Notes under the pieces: generated by a model
Told to the model about the DNA's origin: nothing
The model's database searches: none
The model's input: the letters and a program-made list of their open reading frames with translations, nothing else
Source of the DNA: Desmodesmus armatus
Taxonomy: Eukaryota; Chlorophyta; Chlorophyceae; Sphaeropleales; Scenedesmaceae
Assembly: GCA_007449985.2 (NCBI GenBank)
Contig: VIIQ02000005.1
Span: forward strand, 992,001 to 1,056,000
Reading direction: 5' to 3'
DNA length: 64,000 bases
Shown here: piece by piece, positions 43,703 to 56,769 of the stretch
Position numbering within the stretch: position 1 is the first letter of the stretch
How the letters are laid out: each line of letters begins with the position of its first letter
Made by a program: the position numbers and the translations under genes

Positions 43703-44992
43703 TCAGATAAAGCGCACAGGCCTGAGGCCAGGCATCATTATGCCCAGGTTCTCATGCCAGATCTCTGCAAAGGCAGTGTAGATGGCACTGCTGCCACAGA
43801 AGACACCCACATAGCCGGCAGCCTTCAGGCAGCTGCTGTTCCACTGCCCGCCGGCCAGGAGGGCGAAGGTGATGGTCAGGGAGCCAAACACAACCATAAG
43901 GCAACCGTTCTTGCGCAGAGTGGCCACGAAGAAGCCAAAGGTGAAGAGGGCCCACCAGGCCATGATGAGGGTCTCGCCCACAGCAAAGTGCCCCTTGAAG
44001 CCTTCGGCGACGGTGGGGCTGGTGACGATGAACTTGGAGACAAAGTAGGCAATCCAGAATGCACCTGACGGGAACAAGGAAGAACAGGCCGGGACACATC
44101 AAGATCAGGCGCAACACAGGTTCATGGAAAGCAGCAAAGTTCTGCATTTGGAAATTGCCAATTTGGATTGATTGGATTGATTGGATTGATTGATTGGATT
44201 GATTGGATTGAAATTGCCAATTTGCAGTGCATTTGGAAAAGTTGGTGCGAAAGAAGGTGCATGTCACATACCTTGTACTGGACAAGTGCACCAAAGCACA
44301 CACACTACAGCAGTCCTGCTGATAGGGCACAATGCTGCACTCCCTCCATGCAAACATACAGGCTGCACTCACCATATGAAATGAAGGCTGTGCCTGCAAA
44401 CGTGTTGCCCTTGATCAACTCAAACACACCAGCAACCATCTGAGCAAAACCTCCGTACGCCATAGCATAGGAGATGATGACCGATGCGGTTGCTGCCTCG
44501 GCCCAGCCAGCAGTGGTGAACATCAAGAAACCTATGTACACAAGCATTGCGTGGCGCGTCATGGAAATGTGCGCAGGAGCATGGGAGTCAGCCTGCGGGA
44601 CTGAACGCTGGCGCAGTGCTGCTGCTGACTCATGCTGGCCACTGCTCAAGGTTGCCATTTGTTGCACCAAGCAATCACCCCATGCAACTGAGCTGGCGAC
44701 CCCCGCCTGACAACTAGATATAAATCTGTGCACAGCCAGTTTGCGAAAGAAGTCCCCAACACAGCGTTCAGGGCTGCTGCTGCTGTTGCTGGTGTCACTG
44801 CAATCTGTCTCGGGCCCGTTCCTTACATGTTGTCATGCCAAACGCCAGCAGTCCCAAGGGCGCTGGGTTCCCAATGAAGGCCGCTGGGTGCGTCACACGT
44901 GCAGGAGCAGGGTCGTCTTGAACTGCGGATGCTGGCCAAGCTTGGCGCTTGGCGACGTCGGAGCCGCCTGGAATGTCCACAGCATGAGCCAT
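43703..44992 (-). CDS. GPR1/FUN34/YaaH (GFY) family acetate/succinate transporter
   Basis: Exons 44992-44827, 44531-44373 and 44064-43703 sum to 687 nt (228 residues), a normal family length. The signature FIGNPAPLGLLAFGMTT precedes the first helix. Further diagnostic stretches are MAYGGFAQMVAGVFELIKGN, TFAGTAFISYG joined to AFWIAYF, and a C-terminal NGCLMVVFGSLTITFALLAG. Six transmembrane helices are expected and visible. Known: AceTr-type channels or transporters move acetate or succinate with protons or ammonium; chlorophytes that grow on acetate carry several GFY genes. The exact substrate cannot be read from sequence. The first ATG at 44992 gives a short hydrophilic N-terminus, typical of the family. 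Confidence 0.9.
44152..44224. repeat. GGATTGATT microsatellite bounded by AAATTGCCAATTT direct repeats
   Basis: The intron of the GFY gene holds tandem TTGGATTGATTGGATTGATT units at about 44163-44212, flanked on both sides by AAATTGCCAATTT(G). The flanking 13-mer is a near-perfect palindrome. It is simple-sequence DNA, possibly seeded by slippage between the two flanks. Confidence 0.7.
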
Positions 44993-45888
44993 CTTGTCTC
45001 TGCTGCTGGCTAGCTGGCTGGCTATCGGAGGACTGGTTGCAACTCGGCGCTCAAAGCGTATGTGCACGACTTGTCGATTTGGCAATCACAGCACAAGCAA
45101 GCTAGAAATTTACCAGCAAATGGAGGGTAATTAGGCGACAATGCACACGTTTTATGCAGGATTACGCTGTCACTTTAACCAACCCAGCAGCTGCGCCTGA
45201 AAGTCATACACAGCCTTCGCAAGCTTCTACGCTTTTCTCCTTGACTTATAGCGTAGAGTGGGGGTCAAGCTGAGCTGGCTGGAGCAGCTTCGCATCGGCG
45301 TCACGAATGACGTCAGCCGCAGGCAGGCAGGAAGGATCGGCATGCAAGCCGAGGAGCTGCGGGAACGCTTGATGCACACACTGAACCTGTCAAATTAGCG
45401 GTGCTGAGTGGCACCCGACGATGCTGACTGCAAGCTATTGATGATGGCATGCACAGGTCACCCCTGACCATCCCCTCTTCCGCATTGGCCCCGCTCCGAA
45501 CTCATGGCCCGTCGGCGCTGTGTCGGCTGCCAGACCTTACTGCGTGATGACAGTTGTAGTGTGGCTGATGCTCATATTTGCGCTTACAACCTTGCGGCAG
45601 CATACACAGACACTGCATGATATGCTGCGGGCAGTCGGCGCCAACAGCAGGGGAATAACTGTTGCCTGGGAATTTCACACATGTACGCTTGGCGCAGCAA
45701 ACAAACTGCTCAGGACATTCTTACAGTGACACCAACAAGCGCCGCTGACTCAACTTCATTGCCAAATCCAAGCTGCAAACGGTTGCAGCCTGCAACCCTT
45801 GCCTTCAGGCAGACACACACACACCCACCCAACAATGCTCAACTGCAAACCGGACAACAGCACACACAACACCATTGCATGAACAGTG
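44993..45888. other. Region between GFY start and SNW stop
   Basis: About 900 bp holding the GFY promoter and the SNW 3' UTR. No additional gene is recognised; short ORFs (for example 45520-45729) lack similarity. Confidence 0.45.
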
Positions 45889-48800
45889 TCACCGCCGGCC
45901 AGAGCCCGACGTGAACTCCATGCGCCTGCTGCCGCCGCCCCCCTCGTAACCACCGCCGCCTGCACCCGCCGCCATGCCGCCCCGCTGACCGATACCATCC
46001 AGCGGCTTCTTGCCCCTGTCCACTTTCTGCATGAACTGCTCCAGCCCAAACGGATCCGCCTCCTGCCCCACAGCCTCGTACTCCACCCCAGATCCGCGCT
46101 TGACCCCGTCACCCTCAGCCCCAGTGAAGCCGCGGTCCGCCTTGAACTTGTCCGTCCGCACCCCACCATCGCCGGCAGCGCCCCCGTTCAGCTCATCGTC
46201 CTGACCCCGCACTGGCCTGAACAGGTTGCTGTCGCGGCTGGCAAACAGAGGCTTGTCATACAGGTTGTACGAGTCCTCTCCGCCAAAGCCTGCGCCCATG
46301 CCCTGCTCCTGGTTGAACAGACGTGTGTCGTACTGCACCTCCCCGGTGGTGCCGACATTGGCCATGCCCAGCGCAACCTTCTCGCCAATGTCACGCTCCC
46401 TGAGAGCAGCAAGCAGATGGCAGCAGCAGGTATCAGTACAGCGACTGACTACACGCAAGCAGGTGGAGTAGCAGGTCGACACTGACTTGAAGCCTCCAAC
46501 CCATGCAGTTTGCGCAAGCGACCCAAGGACTGCACCCCCTGGTGAGACTCCCGCTGGCACAGTCCAGCGCGCACATGCGGCTGTGATGCCACTACAGGCC
46601 TCCAACAGCTGCCCAGCGGGTGGTTGAGGACCAACTGGCCATATCCTGCTGGCTCAAAACAAGCTCCAGGCAGCTGCTGCTCACTATCGCAGAACAGCCC
46701 TGCCAGCAAGCAGCCGCTGCTGCATCATTGCTGCGCCCCCCGACCCACCTGTCACGTGTGAGCTTAGACTTCTTAGCAGGTCCGTGACCGTCCTTTGTCT
46801 CCAGCCGCCTCTCCCGCTCCCGCTCACGTCGCCGCTCCGAGCGGATCTCATCACGCCTGCGGCGCTCCTCGCGCTCCTGCGAAGCAGAAATAAGGCACAC
46901 AAAGATGGGGGCGTCAGCAGCACACACGTGCACAAAGCGGCAATGTTGGCAACAAGCATGGGTGCAGACGTGACAGTGCCTGACTGACAAGCATGCTGCG
47001 CTGGCCTCTGACTGTGCATCAGCAGCTCATACCTCCAGCTGACTGTCTCTGTGCTGCCTGCCACAGCAAGCATTCTTGCCTGCAACAACCCAATCAGAGT
47101 ACTGCCTTATCACCAACTGAGCTTGTCACCACCACTGCTTTCCCCTCTCTGCACAACGCAACCCTTGCCTCTCCCTCCCCCGCCTTCCCACCCCAGCCCC
47201 CTGATCATGATCCATCACCCCCGACGCCCCCTCCCCCTGCGCCCACCTGCGCGGTCTCCTCATACTCATCATGGCCCCGCCTGCCACGGTCTCCATACTC
47301 CCCGTGATCCTGCCTGCCCCCATCCTCCCTCCTGCTGCCCCCGTGGTGGCCGCGCCGCCGCCCCTCATCCTCGCTGCTGCTGGGCGACTCATCCCTGCCA
47401 CCACCACCCCCGCTGGCCGGAGGGGGCCCCGGGTATGCTGGCGCTGCTGCTCCCATGGCTGCTGTGTCCCTGCCTGCAAGGCCCCCACCAGCTGCTGCTG
47501 CCAGGGGCCCGCCGCGCTCCATGCGCGCCTGCTGCGCCAGCTTGCGCAGCTGCTCGTCCTTTGCCATCTTCTGGCGCCGCGCCATCTCCAGCGCCACCTG
47601 CTTGCGCATCTCTGTGGCCTCACGCGCCTTGGACTCTGCAATCTGCAGCGCCTCGCTCAGACCCGCAAATTTGTCGCTGATGGTTTGCTCCTGCACGGAC
47701 ACACCAACCATCAGCAGACAGGGCAGGGGAGTGGGCATTCAGCGGTCAGGTGTCTTCAAGCAATACAGGCCCACACCACCACAGCTCACAACACCAGAGG
47801 CAGCTGCTTCTTCGTCTGTGTCATGCTGGACCAGGCTGCCTACCACCAAGCGATGCGCCTCTCACAGCCACCATACGCACGCACACAAAGCTCCCATGTC
47901 ACGCAGTGACACAAATGATCAGCAGTGCGCAATCAACGTCACGCAACGGGCAGTACAGATCAAGCGGCCGCACCTGCAAGCCACGGCCATCAGCTGCCAG
48001 GCGCTTGTCCAGCGGGATGGTGTAACCCTTGGCGTTCTTCCAGTTACTGATGCAGGGCGGGATCTTCCAGTTGGCCTGGTCCTCTGCAGTCACTGGCCGA
48101 GGGGGGCTATGCATCACGGGCACTGGCGGGCTGCCTGTGCCACGTGGCACCTTGGTGTGCCTGAACTTTGGTGGCTCCAGGGGGTCCACCGGCATGTCCT
48201 GCATCTTGATGATGCGCTGCTTGGCCCCTGACGCGTATGCGGCCCCCTGCTGCGAGGGCGTGTACTTGATGTAGGTGGGGGCGCCTGGCTGCTCTGGCAG
48301 CGTGCTGGGGTTCTGCACTGCCAGCTTGTTGGTGACACGGCGGTTGAGCGCCTCCATCGTCTCCTTGGCGGTTTTGGCCACCTCGTCCTCATCGGGGCGA
48401 GTCAGGTTCTGCAGGAGTTGGAAAGGGTTGGTGTGGAAAATAAGGATCGCATGAGCTGATGTGGAGAAGAGGGGGTTGAAGGGGGGGCAGGCCTGGTTGA
48501 TGGATTGAGCTGGTGAGCATGAGGCAATCCTGGACGACCACTGCAAGGGGACTGAGAGTGCAACGCCAGCCTGCTGCAGACTCTGCTATGCCCCGCCACA
48601 CTGCTGTGCTGTCACTGCAGCCCCAGAAGCTGAGCTACACCAGTACTGCCATGCAGCATGTCTCGCTGCTGCCTCCTGTAGCCCACTGCTCCTTGGCACC
48701 CCAACATCTTCGGCTTTATCAGGCAACGGTTGCCACCACACTGCCGCGCTGGCCCGTGCAGGTGCAGTGCTTGCCACATCCTGCACTGCGCAGCCATCCA

Positions 48801-49559
48801 TGCTGTTCAATGCTGCTGCAAACCCCACGTGAATGCTGCCCCCTGCTGCTGCGCCTGCATATTGCCACTCCACCAGCTGACTCTTCTGATGCACATGCAC
48901 TGCTGCGTATCCTGTCTGATCAACCACCCACCCCTTTCCAGGTTCACCTGTGGGTCCAACAGGTCGACCTTGGGTATGAGGGCCTGGTGGCCTGTGTGGA
49001 TGACCTTGTTGGCACGCGCACCCTGGCGAACAATCGCGTCATAGTTGGCGTTGCCCTCAATGTCCACTGCAACTGCTAGCGTCTGCTTGCCGCGCTGCTC
49101 CTCTGGGCGCCCCATGTCCAGGGGGTACTGCAACAGCGGCAACTCAGGATAGGCACCACCTGTAAAGGCAGGCAGCACGCACCACACAAGCAAGACTCAC
49201 GCCAGGGCGCAGTAAGGGTGCACATGTGCTGCTGCACATGCTGTGCTGCATCCCTGTCTGCATGACCTATGCATGCTGTCCTCAGTGTGCAGAAACATAC
49301 AACACGCCCCTCAGCAACCTATTGCACCCCTGTGGTATGTAGGGGGAGGCAGGGCACGCACAGGCCTCTGCTGCTGCTGCGCACCATCTTTGAAGTCCTC
49401 CTGTCGCCTTGGCACGAAGCCCTTCCGCCGAGGGTATGGGGGTGCCTCTCTGCCACTGCCAGTTGTTGTCAGGGCTGTGGACTGCTGCTTCTGCTGCGGG
49501 ACTGGTGCTGTGGGGGCATGCTGATTCCTGGGTGCTGGCAGAGCAGCAAGCAGCGACAT
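45889..49559 (-). CDS. SNW/SKIP-family spliceosomal and transcription co-regulator
   Basis: Exons 49559-49385, 49159-48948, 48408-47974, 47690-47247, 46876-46749 and 46399-45889 sum to 1905 nt (634 residues), similar to plant SKIP. The N-terminal part has KGFVPRRQEDFKDGGAYPEL. The SNW domain follows, with YIKYTPSQQGAAYASGAKQR, IKMQDMPVDPLEPPKFRHTK and the name-giving CISNWKNAKGYTIPLDKRLA. A basic/acidic helical region (EALQIAESKAREATEMRKQV, then the Arg/Glu-rich ERRRRDEIRSERRRERERER) and a Gly-rich C-terminus with RDIGEKVALG and YDTRLFNQEQGMG complete it. Known: SNW1/Prp45/SKIP is a core component of the activated spliceosome and also contacts transcription factors. It is expected to be nuclear and essential. 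The start ATG 49559 gives MSLLAALPAP, which is typical. Confidence 0.93.
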
Positions 49560-51614
49560 CCCGCGTTGCTGATCGACAGCCCCGCTGATCCTTGCAAATG
49601 AATGTGCTCTGTTGCGCTCTGTGGTTTGCCCTCGCTAAGTTACCACTGCCAAGTGTTCCGAACTGGGTCCCAGCCACCCTGTTCTGTCTCTGGAACAGAC
49701 CCACAAGGGTCAGTGTCGGTGCTGTGTTGTCTGATGTGAGGTCATGTAGCTCTTGCACTGCCTCCTGCCTATGCTGTCCTGCCTAGGTTGTTGGTCAGAC
49801 AACAGGGCTCAGGCTGAACCTGGTGGTCCTTGGAACTGGTGTGGGCGCATTAGTTGGTCTACCAGGTGGTTTTTTCAAGCTCCTTTACAGCTGTAACACC
49901 ATCACACCACCCCTACACACGCAATCTCGGTTACAGGCGGTCGCCCCACCCACTCACCCATGGGGTGGCCACTGAGTTACCCCAACTCCTGCAAACAGTC
50001 AGTTTGTGGATTGCACAGCATCTTCTCCACTATACTCTGATGCATTCAATCGCCTCTAGCTGCTGTGAGTGCGTGGTGCTGTTCCCACTGCAGAGGTGTG
50101 GCGTGTGAAGACGTGAACAAATGTTGCACTTCACACCACCAAAGCTGGGTTACACGCCACAACCGACAGCACAACACAACGCTTTCAGTCTGACCCAGAC
50201 AAGCTCATGCCTGTTGTTGAACACATGAGTTACGACCATCAAGTGCATGTCATGACGACAGGCTGTGTTCCACACATGCAGTTTGATGAGTGTGTTGCCA
50301 CATGACTTGCACAAGGTGCCAGCAGATAATTCAGCACACCAGAGACATCTGCCGTATCATGAGGGAGTGCACGAAAGCACGCAATAGCATTCAATACAAC
50401 CAATTTGGCAGCAGAGCACTTCTGCTCTGTACCAAGCTCAAAGCCCTGTCTCGCACAGGGGAGGTGCAACTAGTGTCACCTGTACTCGGCCCCACCACAG
50501 TTAGGGTCACAACAATCAGCTGACTTTGTCATATATAGTACGAGGCAGCTCATGACCATCGCCTGCAGGCTCAGGCTAGCCTGGCAGGCCCCCGTGGGGT
50601 GTCCTGGTGCCAACATTCACCATATGCACTGGCCCCGCAACACTCACCAAAGCACTCCACCCCAGCCAACCTGCAGATACATGCCCTGGCCCCAGTGTGG
50701 TGTGTGGCAAGAGCCCTCCCTGCACACTGGGGCCTCGCAACCTGCAATGCAAGGAGGCTGGCTTGGCTGCCAACCACCTCCTGCTCCTGCAACCAACTGC
50801 GGACAATCCATCAGTTGGTCAACAACACAACAACAGGCTCTACACAATTCTCACTACACTCAGCTACTGTGCTCGTGTGTATGTACAAGTGCCATATATA
50901 CATCAGCCATCAACGCATTCATCCACAACAAAGCAGACACACAACACACTCACACTGTCTGGACCAGCTGCAACACCACAAGCAATACAGCAGTCAGGGT
51001 CCAATGAACCCTGCAGGTTGGGTGTTAGTGTGCAAGCACACCCCCAACAACACCAGAGTCATCAACAGCAAGGCAAGCATGAGCGTTGGTAGAAGATGTC
51101 AAGCAATGGCCGTCATAACAAGCATGTATCAAAGCCATGTCAAAGCAAATGAGGAGCCCAATCGTATGCCGAAAACCCTCCAAGAGTGTCACAGCTGGGG
51201 ACACAACACACACTGTGTTTCACATCTAGCGAGGATGTCTCATTGCTCAAAATGGGATCAGCGCTGGCTGCCAAACAGAAAGCTGTTTCGGCTGCCTGGT
51301 GCCGCAAACCGTGTGTTCACATATACCCCACTTTCCCCACAATCATTGCTCCTGACGACCAACACAAAACGGCGCCGCCACAGATGTTGAACACAAAGGT
51401 GGCCTCAAAAGCGGGCAGACAGCATGTCGTGCCCGTTGACGCCGGACAATTCCACTGGCGACGCCTGTGACACCCCCATGTGCTCCACATGCATGTTTTC
51501 ACCACTTTGCAGGAACCCAAACCCCAACCAGGTCACATGTCACACGCCCCCATCAAATGGTTGCAATGGTTCCAAGTGTGGCAATACCCTACTGCCGCAT
51601 GCTTCACACCCACA
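49560..51614. other. Intergenic region between SNW start and WNK stop
   Basis: About 2 kb. Plus-strand ORFs up to 263 codons (50599-51390) are His/Thr/Gln-rich, overlap in several frames and resemble no protein. No RNA gene, repeat or element is recognised. Confidence 0.5.
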
Positions 51615-54600
51615 TCAGCCACGCTTGTCGCCCCCCTCGCTCGCTTTCACAGCATCCGGCAGCGGCTCTTCCTTCTCCTGCAGTCCCTCATGCTTCTGCT
51701 GCTGCTGTGAGGGTGGCAACGGCGGCAGCGGTGGCTTCACCATCGCTGCACCCCCATGCACCGACCCATTCTCGGCAGCATCGAGCCCGATGGCAGCAGC
51801 AGCCTCTGGCGACGCATATGACTGCTGCAGCAAATCTTCCTGCAGGTTTGCCAGCAGTGCGGTGGCAGTGGCATGGCCCAGCATGGACAGCTGGCGCACT
51901 AGCTGCTGGGGGCACATGCGCACGCTGCCAGCTGCAGCATCAGCAACACCTCCAGCGCTCCCAGCAGCAGCCACCGCTGCTGCGCTGCCCGGGCTGACAC
52001 CCAACAGCTCCAGTGAGTTGGGGCTGGTTCCCCCCACAAACTGCCCACTGCTGGTGCCCTGCAGCCCCATGAGGCCAGGGCTGTGTGAGGGGATCCCTAG
52101 AGAGCTGCTGCGCGAGCAGGTGGGCAGCGGGCCAGAGCCACCACCAGACAGCACCGGGCCGTTCATAGAGCTGCCTCTGCTGCCTGGCCCTGCCTCGGCC
52201 CCACCAAAGTACCAGCCCTCAGCCCCATCTCCTGCACCTGCTGCTGCAGCGCCAAAGGGACTGACAGCCCCGCCAGGCCCACTGCCGGGTCCCACCCCTC
52301 CGGGTGACGAGGATGCGTCCAGCGCCTCCTCAATTGCTGCGGTGGCTGCGGCTGTGGCAACGATGGCAAAGGCGGCTGTCTGGCCTATGGCCTGCTCCTG
52401 CACCTGACACAGTGCCTCAGAGGAGCCTGCAGGCGCTGCTGCCTCCATGTTGGCAGTGCTGCTGATGCCCAGCGCCTCCAGGGCAGCCCTGATCTTGTCA
52501 GCAATGGCACGAACCTGTTGCAGCAGACGGGAAACCCACACAGACAGCAGGCTGACACCTTTGAAGCGCCCAAGCCCATCCATGCTCGGATGCAGGTAGT
52601 ATGGGATACAAGACACCGCACGCAGCTTTACATACCTCGCTGTGGTTGAGGGCTTGTGTACACGGACATCGCTGCTGCCAAGCACAGTAAACGATAGATG
52701 CTGGGCGCATTCAATGGCCCATGGAAGCCACTCAGGGCCCTATGCAATTAGCCAGCCCACTGTATGCCACTGAGCTGCAGGCCTCAGCTGCAGCTGCTGC
52801 CAGCTGCCTGACCTGCTGTCGCACCTGGTGTGGGTTGAGAGCCAGCTGCTCCACCATCTCCAGGCCGATGGACTCTACTGTGTCCTCCAGGGCATTGAAC
52901 TGGAAGCCCACACGCTTCTTCATGCCCTGCACACAACACGGCCCCACACAAGGCATAATTTGATGACTCAGAGCAACTTCATGCAGCCAGCTTCGGCACA
53001 GTCCACTACTGCTGGGTGCAATGTGCCCGCACACAATCACACAGAGTGCTGATCGCCTGCCAGGTGCAGACCACCCTGGCACGCAGGGGTGACCACCACC
53101 GATGACACGCATACAAGTCCAAGCCATTCACTGCCTCAACACTGCACCCCCAGTCGTGCACACCCTCATTTCCACTGTTCTGCATGAGTCTCACCTTGGC
53201 ATTGAAGAAGCCCACATTGAAGGAGAGCTGCTCCTGGTCAATGCGGCGGCACTCACAGTCCACCCCCTCCTCCTCGTCCTCATCCTCATGTATGGGGGAC
53301 AGGTACACCTGATCATCACCATCAGCAGAGTCATGCCGCTCAAATGCTGAGCGCTCGTGCTGCTGATGGTCGGGGCCACCCTGCTGCTGCTTCTGTGGCG
53401 CATGCCGCGGCCGCCTGCCGCTGCTGCCGCCTGCTGGACCCTGTTCGCCTGCTGCATCAGCATCCTCACTGTCAACATCGCCGCTACCTGTGTCGGGCTC
53501 CTACAGCAGCAAACACAGCAACACAGCGGACATGCACGTTGAACACACTGCACACATTATTCAAACATCACAGCAAGCTGCTTGACCCAGCCTACAGCAC
53601 AGCCCGTTGCCATGCCAGCCGGTGGGAACCTGCCATCAGCAACCCAGTCCCCTAGTCCCCTGCCAGTTGTCCTCAAGCCCCAAAGTCGATTGGAACATGT
53701 CACGCTCTGCAGGTTGCCTGCCTCCCCTGATGTGCGCCAGCCCTCTTTCCCTCCCTCCTGCCTAGGCTGCCTACCTGTGATGCGTCAAAGAGGACGTCCT
53801 CTTCGCTCATCTCCTCCCGGCCCTCAGCAGAGGAGCGCCGCCCATCAGGCGGCCGCCACCTGCCCCTGCCCGGCTGCTGCAGCTGCTGCTGCAGGCTGTC
53901 CCAACTGCTGTTGCTCGCCAGACTGCTGGTGCTGGCCTCAACACCCATGCTGTGCATGGGGGTAGACAGCGCAGAGCTGTAATCGCTCCCACCAGCGGCC
54001 CCAGCCGGCAGATGCTGCTGCTGCTGCCCATGCCCCGCTGCTGCCATTGCTGCCATCACAGCCGCCGCTGTGGCCACTTGGTTGTGCTGCACGGGTCCCC
54101 ACGTCAGTGGGTTTTGTTGCATGTTGACATGTGCATGTCCTGTGCCTGGATCGCTGGGTATCCTTGCTACCGCTTCTGCTGCTGCCTCATCCCTCACAAG
54201 CTGCCCCAGCCCTGTTGGTACAGACTGTGCAGTGCTAGCCATCGGCAGGCAGCCTGCTGCTGCGCCTGCACCCACCACTACTGCTGCATCCAAAGCAAGG
54301 GCCTCACCGGCAGGCATCCCAGCTGCTGCGAGGGCCACAGCCGCTGCTGCCGCTGCATTGGCTGCTGCAGGGGGCATGCGTAGGCAGCCCTTGCTGCGTA
54401 TCTGCTGCCTCACGTCCTCAAAGAAGGGGTGCACCAGCAGCTGCCGTGCCTCTGGGCGCTTTGCTGGCTCCGGCTGTATGGTGAGCAGTATAAAGTCCTT
54501 GAGTGCTGGGAAGGTCACCTTCTGCACTGCTGCTGGCGGGACGCCGTTGGTGACCTTGCGGAATATCTGCGCTGGGTTGGTGCACTCAGCATAGGGGTAC

Positions 54601-56769
54601 TCCTGGGTAGCCATCTCCAGCAGGCACATGCCAAAGGAACTGCACCACCACAGTCAGCAGCAGCAGCAGCCGGCATGTTGGGCACGGTAGCAGCAGGCAT
54701 GAGTGTCGGTACAGCTATCTGTCCCCATTGCATGCAACTTTGAGAAAAGCGGAGGCCAATTTGTGATGCTGGCTGTCTCAGAACATCAAGCAAGCCCAGA
54801 TGACCTGCAGGGTTCACCCAAGCTATGCACCTGGGAGCCCCTTGCAGCTGCTGCTGCCAGCTCATGCATGTCACCATGGCCGCTGCACCCCCCTCACCCA
54901 GCTGCCACTCACTATATGTCGACCTTCTCATCGTATCTCTCATCATACAGCTCAGGCGCCATGAACTCTGGAGTGCCGATCACGGACAGGGGTGCTGACA
55001 TGCCCTTCAGCAGCGTGGCAAACCCCAGGTCTCCGATCTTCAGCTCCCCAGCAGCACCGTTCACAAACACATTGTCACACTTGAGGTCCCTGCGACACAT
55101 ATGGGCCATGGCAAGTCCCAGAAGTGTCGTCAGGCAGCGCCAACAGCCTGAGGGACCTTACAGCGCCGACTATACCACATCTGCTTCTGCACATGCATGC
55201 CAGACCCACGAGGGCGCCTGCCAACATCAATGCACCTTCATACGACCCCAAACTGTCTCATGTGCCATGCAAACCATTCCCGACCCTTGCCCGAGCAGGA
55301 CTCCACCAATCTCTCATCACCACAGTGTCGGCGCCACACCCTCCGAGTGTTTTACACACACCTGTGGATGATGGGTGGGTAGTGTCCATGCAGGTACACC
55401 AGGCCCTGCAGGATCTGCCAGGCATAGCGCTTCAATGCTGACAGGGTGATGCCTGCTGCGTGCTTGCGGCGAATGAAGCGCCGCAGAGAGCCGTCTGTCA
55501 GCAGCTCTGTGATGAACACCAACACCTGCCCCTGCCGGTCATACCACCTGCAGCAGACGACGCAATCTCTGAGTCAACACACACAGGAGCAGACAGCCGG
55601 GTCCAACACCAGTCCAACTGCTGCAAGCAACAGATGCCGCGCTCCACACACAGCACTGCATGCTGCTTGTGAGTTGCTTAAAACGGCGGAGGGGTTCCTG
55701 CCAGCTGGAGGGCACCAGCAGCTGCCTTGTGACCGCTGCCGGAAGCTGCATGCATGCTGCTCCTGCACTGCTGCTTTGCCCGCTCGCTGTCTGCAGGGCG
55801 ACCCTCACCAGTCATACAGACGCATGACGTTGCGGTCTGCAGGCAGGAAAACATACAAGGACAGGAAAAGGCATTGACGAAGCAGCAAAGAGACATACAT
55901 TCCGCTGAGCAATGCAGCTGCACTGCTTGCAGGACAGGAGCAACTTTCCTGCAGGCATCACTCCTCAACAAATGCAGGCGATAACTGGTGTCCGCAGCTG
56001 CCACTCGCACCGGACAAACTTACGTTTGAGTTGCCGTAGCATCTGGATCTCTCCCATGACATGCTGCCGCTCCTTGTTACTGCAAGCACAACAGGAGTGA
56101 CAGGGTCTGCCTCTCAACACCAGGCAAGACCTCTGCACAGTGCCAAAGCACGGGCCTGTTGCGGCTGTTGTGAGCTGCAGTGCTGTGACCCACCGCAAGC
56201 CGTATGCAGCACGATCCCTGGTGAATGAGGCATGACCAGGCGATGAGCAGGCACCAGCACCCCCGCCCCCCAAAAGGCCAGGACCTGCTGCTGGCCTGAC
56301 TGCCTGTCGGCGCCACACCTGGCCCCATGAGGCTCACCTGCCCAGCACCCAGTCCGAGCATCCAACCTCATTCCAGGCCACCTCAATGCCCTCCACCTCA
56401 TCAAACCCCTTGTACACCACCTTTGAAGCCCCGCGCCCTATGCACTGGAACTGCAATGCAGCAAGACAGCAAGCGCCCCGGCGTTAGAGGCCTGCTGTAC
56501 AGCGTATTCGGGGGCCTTTGGTGCCTTGAACGCATGCTAAGTCCTTGAGAATGTTGTGCCGGGGCCCACAAGGCTGCATGCTCGCCCACCCTGTGCCAGC
56601 CTTGATTATGGGTCTGACATCACCCTGCACACCCAGCCTTTCGGATGACGAGCATGCCGTGGCCAGCAGCATGGGTGGATAGGGTGATATGACTAGCCAC
56701 CAATGATCGTCTCACCTTGGTGTACCGTTTGGTGGGATTTGAGAGGGACGAGAAATGCTCCAGCGGCAT
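51615..56769 (-). CDS. WNK (with-no-lysine) protein kinase
   Basis: Ten exons: 56769-56716, 56450-56338, 56079-56024, 55836-55809 (28 nt), 55547-55362, 55089-54913, 54639-53775, 53500-53195, 52926-52813 and 52514-51615; 2799 nt, 932 residues. The usual VAIK lysine is replaced (IEVAWNEV, Asn45) and the lysine sits in the glycine loop ([14 protein letters not shown], Lys28), the defining WNK arrangement. [27 protein letters not shown] and [12 protein letters not shown] complete an active kinase of about 270 residues. After an Ala/Gln-rich linker, [20 protein letters not shown] with [10 protein letters not shown] resembles the OSR1-C/PASK-like regulatory domain of plant WNKs. The long tail is Gly/Ser/Ala-rich and ends in a charged segment. 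Known: WNKs sense chloride or osmotic state and phosphorylate downstream kinases; plant ones affect clock and stress. Confidence 0.92.

Noticed and set aside
50599..51390. 263-codon plus-strand ORF
   Set aside because: Low-complexity His/Thr/Gln composition, overlapped by equally long ORFs in other frames, with no recognisable motif or splice context.
51424..52407. 327-codon plus-strand ORF
   Set aside because: It is antisense to the last WNK exon; its Pro/Ser/Ala composition is the shadow of the Gly/Ser/Ala-rich WNK tail.
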